Positions 1 through 12,134 are shown, counted from the stretch's first letter. The stretch: 64,000 nucleotides of DNA from Pseudomonas khavaziana (GCF_019145205.1 NZ_JAHSTT010000003.1:434001-498000), one strand, 5' to 3'. Numbers and translations are program-made. Notes: a model not told the origin generated them from the sequence alone.

Positions 1-16
1 ACGCCTGCGTAGGGAA
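1..16 (+). promoter_or_regulatory. TPP riboswitch, 3' end only
   Basis: The first bases contain CTGCGTAGGGAA, the conserved 3' strand of the thiamine pyrophosphate aptamer (THI box). The rest of the aptamer lies before the window. It is followed by a hairpin (CAAGA 17-21 with TCTTG 44-48, CTCG 25-28 with CGAG 37-40) and about 130 nt of leader before thiC. TPP riboswitches upstream of thiC are well established; binding would lower thiC expression when thiamine is plentiful. Confidence 0.85.
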
Positions 17-166
17 CAAGATTTCTCGTCACCCGGCGAGTCCTCTTGTGCTTCGTCCGGGATGTTGTTCGACCATCGAACAGCCCTCGAGTACCGAGCA
101 CAGCACTGGTTCCAGTGCGTCCATCCGTCACAGGTTCGCTCCGACAAAAATCCACCGCCTGGATAA

Positions 167-2071
<1,905 letters not shown>

Positions 2072-2100
2072 TCCGGGATTCAGATACCTTGTAAGAGGCT

Positions 2101-2123
2101 TATCGGGGGCTTGCCCCCCGATA
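2101..2123. repeat. Single REP-like hairpin, possible thiC terminator
   Basis: TATCGGGGG and CCCCCCGATA form a strong stem around CTTG, directly after thiC and before a gene on the other strand. The core matches the inner part of the GTGGGAGGGGGCTTGCTC-type REPs found elsewhere in the window, but the outer TGTGGGA arm is missing. No U-tract follows, so a terminator role is only possible. Confidence 0.6.
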
Positions 2124-2227
2124 GCCATTTCCCAAGCAACACATGCCTCTTGCAGGTCACCCCTCCCTTGAACATTCAACCCAGCACTTATTCGCCGGAC
2201 ATCGCGAATTCATCCTGGGACGAGCGT

Positions 2228-2974
2228 TCAGTGGCGCGCGGGTACCAGTTCAGGCCTGAGGATGCCTTCCAGGCGCGAGTAAGGAATCTGCAACTCGACG
2301 TGGCCCAGGGCATAGGGGGCGATGGTGGCGGTGGGGTACTTGAGGGTCACGGCACTGGAAGTCAACGCCACGTTCGGGGTTTTCTGGAACGGGTAGCTTT
2401 TCACGAATTCCGGCTCCAGGCTCAGGCGCGTGCTGATCTGCCAGCTGTTGTGGCTGACCTGGGCAGCTTTCCAGAACGCGTCTTCCTTGCCCGGCAACAG
2501 CATATCGGTAAGTGTCAGGGCCTTCTGCTGCTGGCGCGAATAGTTGATGAACCCGCGGCCTGGTTCGCCATGGGTGGCGCCCTGGTCCAGGTAGCTGGAC
2601 AGTTCGATGATCACCAAGCCGTCATGCTGCTCGCGTACCTTGGCCTGCAAATACATGCTGTTGTGGGGCGCCGCGGTTTGCAGGAACTGCTCGCGGTAGG
2701 CTTCCAGGCTCGACGGCAGCGGGTCGCTCGCATTGGTTCGGGTCATCTCCAGCAGGCGCTGTTCGATCAAGGCGTCTAGCTTGGGCTCCTTGGCAAAGTG
2801 CACGGTGTCGATATTGACCAGCGGGCAATCGGCGCTGGCGCAACCCGGCTTGCTTTGCTCGGTGGCGTCACGGACGCCTTCCAGCGGCGTGCGATAACTG
2901 GGTTGGAACAGGCTCTGGCAGGCGCCGAGAGTCAATGCGATACAAGCCACGGAGGCAATTTTTAAAAGCGACAT
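2228..2974 (-). CDS. RsiV/DUF3298-family lipoprotein
   Basis: A 248-residue predicted lipoprotein. The first 19 residues form a type II signal peptide ending in the lipobox LGAC, with C19 as the lipidated residue. The body resembles the DUF3298/RsiV-type periplasmic domain seen in many Pseudomonas, with an LxSYLDQGATHGEPG-like region and a late KYPTATIAPYALG segment. In Bacillus this fold binds lysozyme in RsiV, but no sigma factor partner is present here. The gene converges on thiC and diverges from nudF. The molecular role is unknown. Confidence 0.75.
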   Translation of the reverse strand: MSLLKIASVACIALTLGACQSLFQPSYRTPLEGVRDATEQSKPGCASADCPLVNIDTVHFAKEPKLDALIEQRLLEMTRTNASDPLPSSLEAYREQFLQTAAPHNSMYLQAKVREQHDGLVIIELSSYLDQGATHGEPGRGFINYSRQQQKALTLTDMLLPGKEDAFWKAAQVSHNSWQISTRLSLEPEFVKSYPFQKTPNVALTSSAVTLKYPTATIAPYALGHVELQIPYSRLEGILRPELVPARH

Positions 2975-3165
2975 GTATGTTCTTCGTCCATCGATAAGAG
3001 CGAAATTCGTGGATCTTCGACTACCGGCGCGGCAGTCAGTTCGCCACTAAGCTTGATCGTGTGAGTTTGACGTCCGCCGCCTGTCCCGGCAACTGGAAAG
3101 GGGCTGCATCAACGGGCATCGGCGCGTTAGGATGGCGGCAATTGCATCAGCATAACGAGGAAAAC

Positions 3166-3783
3166 ATGACGGACATCGCGAAGTCCGCGCCGAACAAGAT
3201 CGAGATCGTTCAGCGCGACAATGCCTACCAGGGCTTCTACAAGCTCGATCGCGTGCAGTTGCGCCACGAGAAGTTCGATGGCGGCATGAGCCGGGTGATC
3301 AACCGCGAAGTCTTCGTGCGTCATGATGCTGTGTGCGTGCTGCCCTACGACCCGCAACGTGATGAGGTGGTGCTGATCGAACAGTTCCGCGTCGGTGCCA
3401 TGGGGCGCGCCGGTAATCCGTGGCTGGTGGAGATGGTCGCCGGCCTGATTGACAAGGACGAGCAACCGGAGGAAGTTGCACACCGCGAGGCCGAGGAGGA
3501 AGCTGGGCTGACATTCTCCGCGCTTTGGCCGATCACCAAGTATTTCCCGTCGCCCGGCGGCAGTACCGAATTTGTCCATCTGTACCTGGGCCGTTGCGAC
3601 AGCTCGGGCGCTGGCGGCGTCCATGGACTGGAAGAAGAAGCAGAAGATATCCGCGTTACCGCCTGGGCGTTCGAAGATGCCTTGCAAGCGGTGCGCGACG
3701 GTAAGATTTCCAATGCAGCCAGCATTATCGCCCTGCAGTGGCTTGCGCTTAATCGCGCGGAAGTGAGGGGGTTATGGCAGTAA
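3166..3783 (+). CDS. nudF: ADP-ribose pyrophosphatase NudF
   Basis: Nudix hydrolase expected to split ADP-ribose into AMP and ribose 5-phosphate. The complete Nudix box is visible at residues 93-115 (G93, E99, R107-E108, E111-E112, G114). The 205-residue length is typical. ATG at 3166 is chosen because CGAGG lies just upstream and family members begin with similar residues; the reading frame stays open 105 nt further upstream without homology. It overlaps the next gene by 10 nt, and the nudF-DUF1249-cpdA-yqiA-parE order is conserved in Pseudomonas. Confidence 0.93.
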   Translation: MTDIAKSAPNKIEIVQRDNAYQGFYKLDRVQLRHEKFDGGMSRVINREVFVRHDAVCVLPYDPQRDEVVLIEQFRVGAMGRAGNPWLVEMVAGLIDKDEQPEEVAHREAEEEAGLTFSALWPITKYFPSPGGSTEFVHLYLGRCDSSGAGGVHGLEEEAEDIRVTAWAFEDALQAVRDGKISNAASIIALQWLALNRAEVRGLWQ

Positions 3784-4223
3784 AGGCACGGGAGCGTTAC
3801 CGAGTTGACCTGATCGGGCTGCAAGCCGCCTGCGAAGCCAACTATGCGCGGCTGATGCGCCTGCTCCCGGACATGCGCCACACCCCCGAGGCGCGGCGCA
3901 TTGCTGTGACCCACGGCGACCAGATGCTCGGCGTGCTGGCCCTGGAGGTCATCCTCACCTGTCCCTACACCACTACGCTGCGCGTGCGCCAGGAGCACAG
4001 TCTGCCTTGGCTGCCGGTGCCGCAACTGGAAGTGCAGGTGTACCACGATGCGCGTATGGCCGAAGTGATCAGCGCCGAGCATGCGCGACGCTTTCGCAGC
4101 ATCTATCCTTACCCGAATGTGTTCATGCACCAACCCGACGAGAAAGCACAGCTCAATGTGTTCCTCGGGGAATGGCTGAGCCACTGCCTGGCGTTGGGTC
4201 ATGAGTTTGAGGTCGTGCGGTAG
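3774..4223 (+). CDS. DUF1249 (YqiB-like) protein
   Basis: A 149-residue soluble protein of the DUF1249 family, whose E. coli member is yqiB. The family has no established function but is consistently found between nudF and cpdA in gammaproteobacteria, as here. The start ATG lies inside the nudF 3' end (10 nt overlap), which points to translational coupling. No signal peptide or membrane segment is seen. The C-terminal half contains the conserved YHDARMAEV and IYPYPN stretches. Confidence 0.85.
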   Translation: MAVKARERYRVDLIGLQAACEANYARLMRLLPDMRHTPEARRIAVTHGDQMLGVLALEVILTCPYTTTLRVRQEHSLPWLPVPQLEVQVYHDARMAEVISAEHARRFRSIYPYPNVFMHQPDEKAQLNVFLGEWLSHCLALGHEFEVVR

Positions 4224-4321
4224 ATGTGAACTGCGTCTGCTTACCCAGCTTTCCTCTTTGTGTCCTGCCCTAGCATAATCGCGCCACCTATCCATTCCAG
4301 TGATTGCCTTGGGAGAGCGCC

Positions 4322-5137
4322 TTGCCGAGCGTATCCAACGTGAACCCCGACGCCAGCGTGTTGTTGGTGCAGCTGTCCGACAGCCATTTGTTCGCCGAGG
4401 AAGGCACAGCCCTGCTGGGCATGAATACCCGCGCCAGCTTGCAGCGGGTGATCGAGTTGGTGCGCGAGCAACAGCCGCGGATCGATCTGGTGCTGGCCAC
4501 CGGTGACCTGTCCCAGGACGGCACGCTTGAGTCCTACCAGCAATTTCGCGACATGACCCGGGCGATTGGCGCGCCGGCGCGCTGGATCCCGGGCAATCAC
4601 GACGAGCCGCAGATCATGGCCCAGGCGGCCGTGCACAGTGATTTGCTCGAGCCTGTGGTGGATATCGGCAACTGGCGCATTACCCTGTTGGACTCGGCCG
4701 TACCCGGCTCGGTGCCGGGCTACCTGCAGGACCAGCAACTGCAGCTGCTTGCCCAGGCCCTGAGCGAAGCGCCGAACCGCCATCATCTGGTGTGCCTGCA
4801 CCATCATCCAGTGTCTATCGGTTGTGCCTGGATGGAGCCTATCGGCCTGCGCAATCCCGAGGCGCTGTTTGCCGTACTGGACCGCTTCCCGCAAGCGCGG
4901 GCGCTGCTCTGGGGGCACGTGCACCAGGAGATCGACCGCGAGTGCAACGGGTTGCGGTTGCTGGCCTCGCCTTCCACCTGTATCCAATTCGCGCCGGGCA
5001 GCGAGGACTTCCAGGTCAGCGAGCAAGCGCCGGGGTATCGCTGGCTGCGCCTGCATGCCGACGGACGGTTGGAGACTGGGGTGGAGCGGCTTCGGGACTT
5101 CGCGTTTACCGTCGACTACGGCAGCAACGGCTATTAA
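4322..5137 (+). CDS. cpdA: 3',5'-cyclic-AMP phosphodiesterase CpdA
   Basis: Calcineurin-type metallophosphoesterase that hydrolyses cAMP to AMP and so tunes Vfr/CRP signalling. Metal-binding motifs are present in order: D20-S-H22, GDLSQDG, GNHDE, HHHP and GHVH. The TTG at 4322 is chosen as start: GGGAGAG (4311-4317) is well placed and the resulting 271-residue protein fits the family. A TTG at 4304 in the same frame lacks a ribosome site. It follows the DUF1249 gene by about 100 nt and probably shares transcription with it. Confidence 0.92.
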   Translation: MPSVSNVNPDASVLLVQLSDSHLFAEEGTALLGMNTRASLQRVIELVREQQPRIDLVLATGDLSQDGTLESYQQFRDMTRAIGAPARWIPGNHDEPQIMAQAAVHSDLLEPVVDIGNWRITLLDSAVPGSVPGYLQDQQLQLLAQALSEAPNRHHLVCLHHHPVSIGCAWMEPIGLRNPEALFAVLDRFPQARALLWGHVHQEIDRECNGLRLLASPSTCIQFAPGSEDFQVSEQAPGYRWLRLHADGRLETGVERLRDFAFTVDYGSNGY

Positions 5138-5158
5138 GACCTGCAAACACTGATCAAA

Positions 5159-5247
5159 TGTGGGAGGGGGCTTGCTCCCGATGGCGGTGGGTCAGTCACA
5201 GCTATTGGGGCTGACACACCGCGATCGGGAGCAAGCCCCCTCCCACA
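5159..5247. repeat. REPIN, type A (GTGGGAGGGGGCTTGCTC)
   Basis: Two inverted REP sequences, TGTGGGAGGG... and ...CCCTCCCACA, point towards each other around a spacer of about 40 nt. This is the standard REPIN arrangement, and the unit can fold into one long hairpin. It sits between cpdA and yqiA, both on the + strand. Confidence 0.92.
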
Positions 5248-5339
5248 GGGGTTCTGCGGTATCTGGAAGATCGGGTGCTCACACCTCACTCCGATCCCTG
5301 TAAACTGCGCCTCTTTGGCCCACGCACGGAGAGCCCGGC

Positions 5340-5948
5340 ATGTCCGCTTCGATCCTGTATATCCACGGTTTCAACAGTGCCCCGGCCTCCAACAAGGCCA
5401 GTCAGCTGATCACCGTGATGGGCGCCCTCGGCCTGGCCGGGCAACTGCGTGTGCCGGCCCTGCATCACCACCCGCGTCAGGCTATTCCGCAATTGGAGCA
5501 GGCGATTGACCAACTGGGGCGGCCGCTGCTGGTCGGCAGCTCACTCGGCGGCTACTATGCAACCCATCTCGCCGAACGCCATGGTCTCAAGGCGTTGCTG
5601 GTCAACCCGGCGGTCAGCCCCCATCGGATGTTCGACGGTTACCTGGGCACCCAGAAGAACCTCTACACCGATGAGACCTGGGAGTTGACCCACGATCACG
5701 TTGCGGCACTGGCCGAACTTGAAGTACCGGCACCCCAGGATGCGGCGCGTTATCAGGTGTGGTTGCAGACCGGGGATGAAACCCTGGATTATCGCCTCGC
5801 CCAACAGTATTACCGGGCCTGTGCCTTGCGCATCCAGGCCGGTGGCGACCATGGTTACCAGGGGTTCGCCGAGCAATTGCCGGCACTGTTGAGCTTTGCC
5901 GGTATTGGCGCAGATCAGTATCAATCCTTCGATTTTTCGTCACTGTAG
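5340..5948 (+). CDS. yqiA: YqiA-type esterase
   Basis: A 202-residue alpha/beta hydrolase of the YqiA/UPF0227 group. The nucleophile elbow GSSLGG places the catalytic serine at S68; later QTGDETLDY and GGDHGYQGF supply the likely acid and histidine. The N-terminal ILYIHGFNS forms the oxyanion side. E. coli YqiA is a carboxylesterase, and yqiA next to parE is conserved synteny. GGAGAG lies just before the start. It is about 50 nt from parE and probably cotranscribed with it. Confidence 0.9.
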   Translation: MSASILYIHGFNSAPASNKASQLITVMGALGLAGQLRVPALHHHPRQAIPQLEQAIDQLGRPLLVGSSLGGYYATHLAERHGLKALLVNPAVSPHRMFDGYLGTQKNLYTDETWELTHDHVAALAELEVPAPQDAARYQVWLQTGDETLDYRLAQQYYRACALRIQAGGDHGYQGFAEQLPALLSFAGIGADQYQSFDFSSL

Positions 5949-5994
5949 AAAATCGCAGGTCACTTTTTAATCGAACGACTCACGACGAGACCCC

Positions 5995-7899
5995 ATGGCC
6001 ACTCCCAGCGCTAGCTCTTATAACGCCGACGCCATCGAAGTCCTCTCGGGCCTCGACCCGGTGCGTAAGCGTCCCGGTATGTACACCGACACCAGTCGGC
6101 CGAACCACCTTGCCCAGGAAGTCATCGACAACAGCGTCGACGAAGCCTTGGCCGGGCACGCCAAGTCGGTACAGGTCATCCTCCATGCCGACCATTCCCT
6201 GGAAGTGTCCGACGATGGTCGCGGCATGCCGGTGGACATTCACCCTGAAGAGGGTGTATCGGGTGTCGAGCTGATCCTGACCAAGCTGCACGCTGGTGGC
6301 AAGTTCTCCAACAAGAATTACCAGTTTTCCGGTGGCTTGCACGGTGTGGGTATCTCCGTGGTCAACGCGCTGTCGACCCAGGTGCGGGTCAAGGTCAAGC
6401 GTGACGGCAACGAGTACCAGATGACCTTCGCCGATGGCTATAAAGCCACCGATCTGGAAGTGGTCGGCACTGTCGGCAAGCGCAACACCGGCACCAGCGT
6501 GTACTTCGCCCCGGACCCGAAATACTTCGATTCGCCGAAATTCTCCATCAGCCGCCTCAAGCATGTGCTCAAGGCCAAGGCCGTGCTGTGTCCAGGGCTG
6601 CTGGTCAGCTTTGAAGACAAAGGCACCGGCGAGAAGGTCGAGTGGCACTACGAAGACGGCCTGCGCTCGTATCTCGAAGACTCTGTCAGCGAGTTCGAAC
6701 GCCTGCCCAACGAGCCGTTCTGCGGCAGCCTGGCGGGTAATAAGGAAGCCGTCGACTGGGCGCTGCTGTGGTTGCCCGAAGGTGGCGACAGCGTGCAGGA
6801 AAGCTACGTCAACCTGATCCCCACCGCCCAGGGCGGCACCCACGTCAACGGTTTGCGCCAGGGTTTGCTGGACGCCATGCGCGAATTCTGTGAATACCGC
6901 AGCCTGTTGCCGCGTGGCGTCAAGCTGGCGCCGGAAGACGTGTGGGAGCGCATCGCGTTCGTGCTGTCGATGAAGATGCAGGAGCCGCAATTTTCCGGCC
7001 AGACCAAGGAGCGTCTGTCGTCCCGTGAAGCGGCAGCGTTTGTCTCCGGTGTGGTCAAGGACGCTTTCAGCCTGTGGCTCAACGAACACCCGGAATTGGG
7101 CCTGGCCCTGGCTGAGCTGGCGATCAACAACGCCGGCCGGCGCTTGAAGGCCAGCAAGAAGGTCGAGCGCAAGCGCATCACCCAGGGCCCGGCATTGCCG
7201 GGCAAGCTGGCCGATTGCGCCGGGCAGGACCCGATGCGCTCCGAGCTGTTCCTGGTCGAAGGTGATTCAGCCGGTGGTTCCGCCAAGCAAGCGCGGGACA
7301 AGGAGTTCCAGGCGATCCTGCCGCTGCGTGGCAAGATCCTCAATACCTGGGAAGTCGACGGCAGCGAAGTGCTGGCCAGCCAGGAAGTGCATAACATCGC
7401 CGTGGCCATCGGGGTCGACCCGGGCGCAGCGGACATGAGCCAACTGCGCTACGGCAAGATCTGCATCCTCGCCGACGCCGACTCCGACGGCCTGCACATC
7501 GCCACCTTGCTGTGCGCGTTGTTCGTCCAGCATTTCCGACCGTTGGTGGACGCCGGTCACGTCTACGTCGCCATGCCGCCGCTGTATCGCATCGATCTGG
7601 GCAAGGAAATTTTCTACGCCCTGGACGAAGCCGAGCGCGATGGCATCCTCGATCGCCTGGTGGCCGAGAAGAGGCGCGGTAAGCCTCAGGTCACGCGATT
7701 CAAGGGCCTGGGTGAGATGAACCCGCCGCAGCTGCGCGAAACCACCATGGACCCGAACACCCGGCGCCTGGTGCAGTTGACCCTGGAAGACTTCGCCGGC
7801 ACGTCGGAAATGATGGACATGCTGCTGGCGAAGAAGCGTGCACCGGATCGCAAGGCCTGGCTGGAATCCAAAGGCAACCTGGCCGAGGTTCTGGGCTGA
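5995..7899 (+). CDS. parE: DNA topoisomerase IV subunit B ParE
   Basis: ATPase subunit of topoisomerase IV, which decatenates daughter chromosomes with ParC. The 634 residues contain the GHKL ATPase domain (IDNSVDEAL, DDGRGMPVDIH, GGLHGVG), the transducer domain, and a TOPRIM domain with EGDSAGG, PLRGKILN and DADSDG. The C-terminus has the conserved RFKGLGEMNP. The stop overlaps the next start as TGATG. parE and parC are separated by one gene, as in other Pseudomonas. Confidence 0.98.
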   Translation: MATPSASSYNADAIEVLSGLDPVRKRPGMYTDTSRPNHLAQEVIDNSVDEALAGHAKSVQVILHADHSLEVSDDGRGMPVDIHPEEGVSGVELILTKLHAGGKFSNKNYQFSGGLHGVGISVVNALSTQVRVKVKRDGNEYQMTFADGYKATDLEVVGTVGKRNTGTSVYFAPDPKYFDSPKFSISRLKHVLKAKAVLCPGLLVSFEDKGTGEKVEWHYEDGLRSYLEDSVSEFERLPNEPFCGSLAGNKEAVDWALLWLPEGGDSVQESYVNLIPTAQGGTHVNGLRQGLLDAMREFCEYRSLLPRGVKLAPEDVWERIAFVLSMKMQEPQFSGQTKERLSSREAAAFVSGVVKDAFSLWLNEHPELGLALAELAINNAGRRLKASKKVERKRITQGPALPGKLADCAGQDPMRSELFLVEGDSAGGSAKQARDKEFQAILPLRGKILNTWEVDGSEVLASQEVHNIAVAIGVDPGAADMSQLRYGKICILADADSDGLHIATLLCALFVQHFRPLVDAGHVYVAMPPLYRIDLGKEIFYALDEAERDGILDRLVAEKRRGKPQVTRFKGLGEMNPPQLRETTMDPNTRRLVQLTLEDFAGTSEMMDMLLAKKRAPDRKAWLESKGNLAEVLG

Positions 7900-8894
7900 T
7901 GCGCACAGGCTTCGCCCTGGCGATCCTGATGTTGAGCGGGCTGGCGGCCACCCAGGTGGTTGCCGCGCCCGTGGTGGAACTCAAGCTGGTGTCCGAGCAC
8001 CCGGTGGACGGCATGCGCGGCGGCAATCTGTCGGGCCTGGCGGTGTGCGGCAAGGAACTGTGGACGGTTTCTGACCGGGATGACGACCAGATCTACCGGC
8101 TGGATACCGGCGCGCCGACCTGGAACGCCCAAGCGGTGCAGATCGACGTGGCACCCGTGCCCGAGTCCGGTCTGCCTTGGGGCTTGCGTTCGCGCACCAA
8201 GGCCGCTTCGTTCATTCGCGGCGGTGACCTGGATTTTGAAGGTATCAGCTGTGATGCCTTGGGGAATCGCTACATTGTCAGCGAAGCCCATGCGGCGGTG
8301 TTGCAGATCCCGGCGACTGGCGCGCCCGAATGGTTGAAAATTGCCCCTGGCATGGTGCGCGAAGCACGGGCCAGTGGCATGTTGCTGCACTTCAATGCCT
8401 TGTTCGAAGGCCTGGCGGTGAACCCCGAAGGCAATCAGATCTGGCTGGCCGCCGAGCGTGAACGCCGCGGCTTGATTTCGATCAAGCGTGGCCAGAGCGT
8501 ATGGGATTGCGACGGTGCCTGCGTGTTGTTGAGCGAGGCCGGCCAGGAAGTGCAACCGGCGCAATTCACCAACGCCAAGGCGGTGTCCAAGGACTTTGCC
8601 GACCTGGCGCTGTTCAACGGCAAGCTGTTTACCCTGGAGCGCAATGCGTTCCAGATTTGCCGGCGCGATACGCTCACGGCCAAAGTCGAGCTGTGCTGGT
8701 CGTTTGCCGACGAGATGCTCACGCCGCCGCGACGTTATGCACAACCTTATGGGCTGGCCGAAGCCCTGGTGGTGGATGCCGACGGCGCGTGGATCGGTAT
8801 CGACAATAATTTCGGCCCTCGCGCCGATGGTGAAAAACGCCCTATGGTCTATCGTTTCGCCGCGCCTGACGGTGGCTGGAGCGCCCAGCCATGA
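7899..8894 (+). CDS. Secreted esterase-like/phytase-like protein
   Basis: A 331-residue exported protein with an N-terminal signal peptide (about 1-22, ending VVAA). The remainder resembles the 'esterase-like activity of phytase' family, a beta-propeller-like fold, with repeated blade-like patterns ([32 protein letters not shown]). Substrate is unknown. It starts within the parE stop (TGATG) and ends 73 nt before parC, so it is probably cotranscribed with both topoisomerase IV genes although no functional link is obvious. Pseudomonas genomes keep it in this position. Confidence 0.8.
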   Translation: MRTGFALAILMLSGLAATQVVAAPVVELKLVSEHPVDGMRGGNLSGLAVCGKELWTVSDRDDDQIYRLDTGAPTWNAQAVQIDVAPVPESGLPWGLRSRTKAASFIRGGDLDFEGISCDALGNRYIVSEAHAAVLQIPATGAPEWLKIAPGMVREARASGMLLHFNALFEGLAVNPEGNQIWLAAERERRGLISIKRGQSVWDCDGACVLLSEAGQEVQPAQFTNAKAVSKDFADLALFNGKLFTLERNAFQICRRDTLTAKVELCWSFADEMLTPPRRYAQPYGLAEALVVDADGAWIGIDNNFGPRADGEKRPMVYRFAAPDGGWSAQP

Positions 8895-8967
8895 GCCCTG
8901 CTTTTTTTGCATTGACCCGGCGCAGCGGCAGTTCCGCTGCGCGTTACCCTACAATGATGAGGCCCGC

Positions 8968-11232
8968 ATGAGTGACATCCTCGCAGACAGCTTAGATGGC
9001 GTAGAACGCCGGTCGCTGGCTGACTTCACCGAAAATGCCTACCTCAACTACTCCATGTACGTGATCATGGACCGTGCCTTGCCGCATATCGGCGACGGCC
9101 TGAAGCCCGTGCAACGGCGCATCATCTATGCCATGAGTGAGTTGGGCCTGGACGCCGATTCCAAGCACAAGAAGTCGGCGCGTACCGTCGGTGACGTGCT
9201 GGGTAAGTTCCACCCCCACGGCGATTCGGCGTGCTATGAGGCCATGGTGCTGATGGCCCAGCCGTTCAGCTACCGCTACACCCTGGTGGACGGCCAGGGC
9301 AACTGGGGGGCGCCGGACGATCCCAAGTCTTTTGCCGCCATGCGCTACACCGAGGCGCGGTTGTCGCGTTACTCCGAAGTGCTGCTCAGCGAATTGGGCC
9401 AGGGCACCGCGAACTGGGGGCCGAACTTTGACGGAACCCTCGACGAGCCTTTGGTATTGCCGGCACGTTTGCCGAATATCCTGCTCAATGGCACCACCGG
9501 TATCGCGGTCGGCATGGCCACCGACGTACCGCCGCACAACCTGCGCGAAGTCGCCACCGCCTGCGTGCGCTTGCTGGATGAGCCCAAGGCCACGGTCGAG
9601 CAGCTTTGCGAGCACATCCAGGGCCCGGATTACCCGACCGAAGCGGAAATCATCACGCCTCGCGCCGACCTGTTGAAGATGTACGAAACCGGCAAGGGCT
9701 CGGTGCGCATGCGCGCCGTGTACCACATTGAAGACGGTGACATTATCGTCACCGCATTGCCGCACCAGGTATCGGGCGCCAAGGTGTTGGAGCAGATCGC
9801 CGCGCTGATGCAGGCCAAGCCGTCGAAACTGCCGCAAGTTGCCGACCTGCGTGACGAGTCCGACCATGAGAACCCGTGCCGCATCGTGATTATCCCGACC
9901 AATAGCCGGGTGGATCATGAAGTGTTGATGCAGCATTTGTTTGCCAGCACCGACCTGGAGTCCAGCTACCGGGTCAACGTCAATATCATCGGCCTGGACG
10001 GCAAGCCGCAGTTGAAGAACCTGCGCAACCTCCTGGTGGAATGGCTGGAGTTCCGCGTACAGACCGTGCGCCGCCGCCTGCAATTTCGCCTCGATAAGGT
10101 CGAGCGCCGCCTGCACCTGTTGGACGGTTTGCTGATTGCCTACCTCAACCTGGATGAAGTGATCCATATCATCCGTACCGCCGAGCACCCGAAGGCCGAG
10201 TTGATCGCGCGTTTCGAGCTGAGCGAAATCCAGGCTGACTACATCCTCGACACCCGCTTGCGCCAGTTGGCACGCCTGGAAGAAATGAAGCTGCGCGACG
10301 AGCAAGACGCGCTGCTCAAGGAGCAAGCCAAGTTGCAGGCGCTGCTGGGCAGCGAAGCCAAGCTCAAGAAGCTGGTGCGCAGTGAACTGATCAAAGACGC
10401 GGAAACCTACGGCGATGACCGCCGTTCGCCTATCGTCGAGCGCGCTGAAGCGAAGGCGCTGACAGAAACCGAGCTGTTGCCTAACGAGAAAATTACCGTC
10501 GTTTTGTCGGAAAAGGGTTGGGTTCGTTCCGCCAAAGGGCATGATATTGACGCCACCGGCCTTTCCTACAAAGCCGGTGATGGCTTCAAGACCGCTGCGG
10601 CCGGGCGTTCCAACCAGTTTGCGGTGTTTATTGATTCGACCGGGCGCAGTTATTCAGTGCCGGCCCATACCTTGCCGTCTGCACGGGGGCAGGGTGAACC
10701 GTTGACCGGGCGCCTTACGCCGCCACCGGGGGCCAGTTTCGAGTGCGTGCTGTTGCCGGACGATGATTCGCTGTACGTCATCGCCTCCGACGCCGGCTAC
10801 GGTTTCGTGGTCAAGGGCGAAGACCTGCAGGCCAAGAACAAGGCGGGCAAGGCGCTGTTGAGCCTGCCGAACAACGCCAAGGTGATGCTGCCAAGGCCGG
10901 TGGATGATCGTGAGAGCAACTGGCTGGCTTCGGTGACCACCGAAGGGCGTTTGCTGGTGTTCAAGATCAGCGATTTGCCGCAGCTGGGCAAAGGCAAGGG
11001 CAACAAGATTATCGGCATTCCCGGCGACCGGGTGGCCAGTCGTGAAGAGTTCGTGACCGACATCGCGGTGGTCCCGGAAGGCTCTACCCTGGTGCTCCAG
11101 GCCGGCAAGCGCACGTTGTCATTGCGCCCTGACGACCTGGAGCACTACAAGGGCGAACGTGGTCGGCGTGGTAATAAACTGCCTCGAGGCTTCCAGCGAG
11201 TGGACGCCTTGCTGGTGGAAACGCCGGTTTAA
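8968..11232 (+). CDS. parC: DNA topoisomerase IV subunit A ParC
   Basis: DNA-cleaving subunit of topoisomerase IV. The 754-residue protein has the winged-helix/tower core with catalytic R126-Y127 in AAMRYTEA and a C-terminal beta-pinwheel. The quinolone-resistance-determining residues read S87 and E91 in [10 protein letters not shown], the wild-type state in Pseudomonas, so no ParC-based fluoroquinolone resistance is visible. ATG at 8968 is preceded by GATGAGG. The frame stays open well upstream, overlapping the previous gene, but homology begins here. Confidence 0.98.
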   Translation: MSDILADSLDGVERRSLADFTENAYLNYSMYVIMDRALPHIGDGLKPVQRRIIYAMSELGLDADSKHKKSARTVGDVLGKFHPHGDSACYEAMVLMAQPFSYRYTLVDGQGNWGAPDDPKSFAAMRYTEARLSRYSEVLLSELGQGTANWGPNFDGTLDEPLVLPARLPNILLNGTTGIAVGMATDVPPHNLREVATACVRLLDEPKATVEQLCEHIQGPDYPTEAEIITPRADLLKMYETGKGSVRMRAVYHIEDGDIIVTALPHQVSGAKVLEQIAALMQAKPSKLPQVADLRDESDHENPCRIVIIPTNSRVDHEVLMQHLFASTDLESSYRVNVNIIGLDGKPQLKNLRNLLVEWLEFRVQTVRRRLQFRLDKVERRLHLLDGLLIAYLNLDEVIHIIRTAEHPKAELIARFELSEIQADYILDTRLRQLARLEEMKLRDEQDALLKEQAKLQALLGSEAKLKKLVRSELIKDAETYGDDRRSPIVERAEAKALTETELLPNEKITVVLSEKGWVRSAKGHDIDATGLSYKAGDGFKTAAAGRSNQFAVFIDSTGRSYSVPAHTLPSARGQGEPLTGRLTPPPGASFECVLLPDDDSLYVIASDAGYGFVVKGEDLQAKNKAGKALLSLPNNAKVMLPRPVDDRESNWLASVTTEGRLLVFKISDLPQLGKGKGNKIIGIPGDRVASREEFVTDIAVVPEGSTLVLQAGKRTLSLRPDDLEHYKGERGRRGNKLPRGFQRVDALLVETPV

Positions 11233-11247
11233 GCTGTACTAGAGGCC

Positions 11248-11275
11248 TCGATCTACGATTTAACGCGTAGATCGA
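11248..11275. repeat. Perfect 10-bp inverted repeat after parC
   Basis: TCGATCTACG (11248-11257) and CGTAGATCGA (11266-11275) form a perfect stem around an 8-nt loop, 16 nt after the parC stop. There is no T-run on either side, so it is not a classical intrinsic terminator. It could be an RNA-stabilising hairpin or a protein site. The rest of the gap to the next gene shows nothing else clear. Confidence 0.6.
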
Positions 11276-11407
11276 CGCTTTCGCGCTGGAGTCATGGCGC
11301 ATATTCACGGATGATATGGCCTTTCCAGCGCCGGCGTGGCCGAGCGTGTCAGGTTATTTTTAGTATTACATTGTGGTTCGCCTTGTGGCAGCCACCTGGA
11401 TGGGATG

Positions 11408-12115
11408 ATGACTGCTCCACGCCTTCCACTATTTTTGATGCTCGCTGGCCTTTTAGGGCTGGCGGGTTGCAGCACGCACCAACCGGTTTCGCTGTACCAG
11501 CTGGACAGCGGAAGTCCGGCTCAGCCAGCCCAGACAGCGGGCATGGCGGTATTGCTTGGCCCGGTAGTCGTTGCCGATTACCTGCAGCGCGAAACCCTGT
11601 TACAACGTCAGAACGATGGCAGCCTGCAAGGTTCCACCGATGGTCGTTGGGCAGGCAGCCTGTCGTCCGATATCAATCAACTGATGTTGCGCCAGGTCGC
11701 CGGCCAACTGGATAGCCAGCGCGTAGTGCTGGCACCAGGGCCATCCGGGTTTACTCCGGATGTGCAGGTGCTGTTGACGATCACGCGGCTTGACTCCGGC
11801 AAGTCGCAACCTGCAATCCTGGATGCACAGTGGCGTCTGATAGACCGTCGTGGGCAGGTGCGGGATAACCGCATCGTACATCTGCAGGAAGAGCACGCCG
11901 GCACCACCGCGTCCCAGGTCCAGGCCCAGGGTGTGCTATTGCAGCATTTGGCACAGCAGTTGTCGGTGGCGCTCAAGCCACTGGCCAACCAGCCGCCGGT
12001 TGCTGCCGAGACACCTCGCAAACAGGCTTCCCAGCCCAAGCCGGCAGCTCCGGAAAAGCCGAAGATGCCGATGGCAACGCCGATTCGCACGGACTTGGAA
12101 GTGTTCAGGTTCTGA
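11408..12115 (+). CDS. pqiC: PqiC-like (DUF330) outer-membrane lipoprotein
   Basis: A 235-residue lipoprotein of the PqiC/ABC-transport auxiliary family (DUF330), which in E. coli works with the PqiB MCE protein in lipid transport between membranes. The signal peptide ends in LAGC. The domain is followed by a low-complexity Pro/Lys/Ala tail (about 205-225). No pqiA or pqiB gene is adjacent, so the partner is elsewhere or the role differs. ATG 11408 and ATG 11405 are both possible starts; neither has a strong ribosome site. Confidence 0.82.
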   Translation: MTAPRLPLFLMLAGLLGLAGCSTHQPVSLYQLDSGSPAQPAQTAGMAVLLGPVVVADYLQRETLLQRQNDGSLQGSTDGRWAGSLSSDINQLMLRQVAGQLDSQRVVLAPGPSGFTPDVQVLLTITRLDSGKSQPAILDAQWRLIDRRGQVRDNRIVHLQEEHAGTTASQVQAQGVLLQHLAQQLSVALKPLANQPPVAAETPRKQASQPKPAAPEKPKMPMATPIRTDLEVFRF

Positions 12116-12134
12116 TCTGAATGGCGCACAAACA

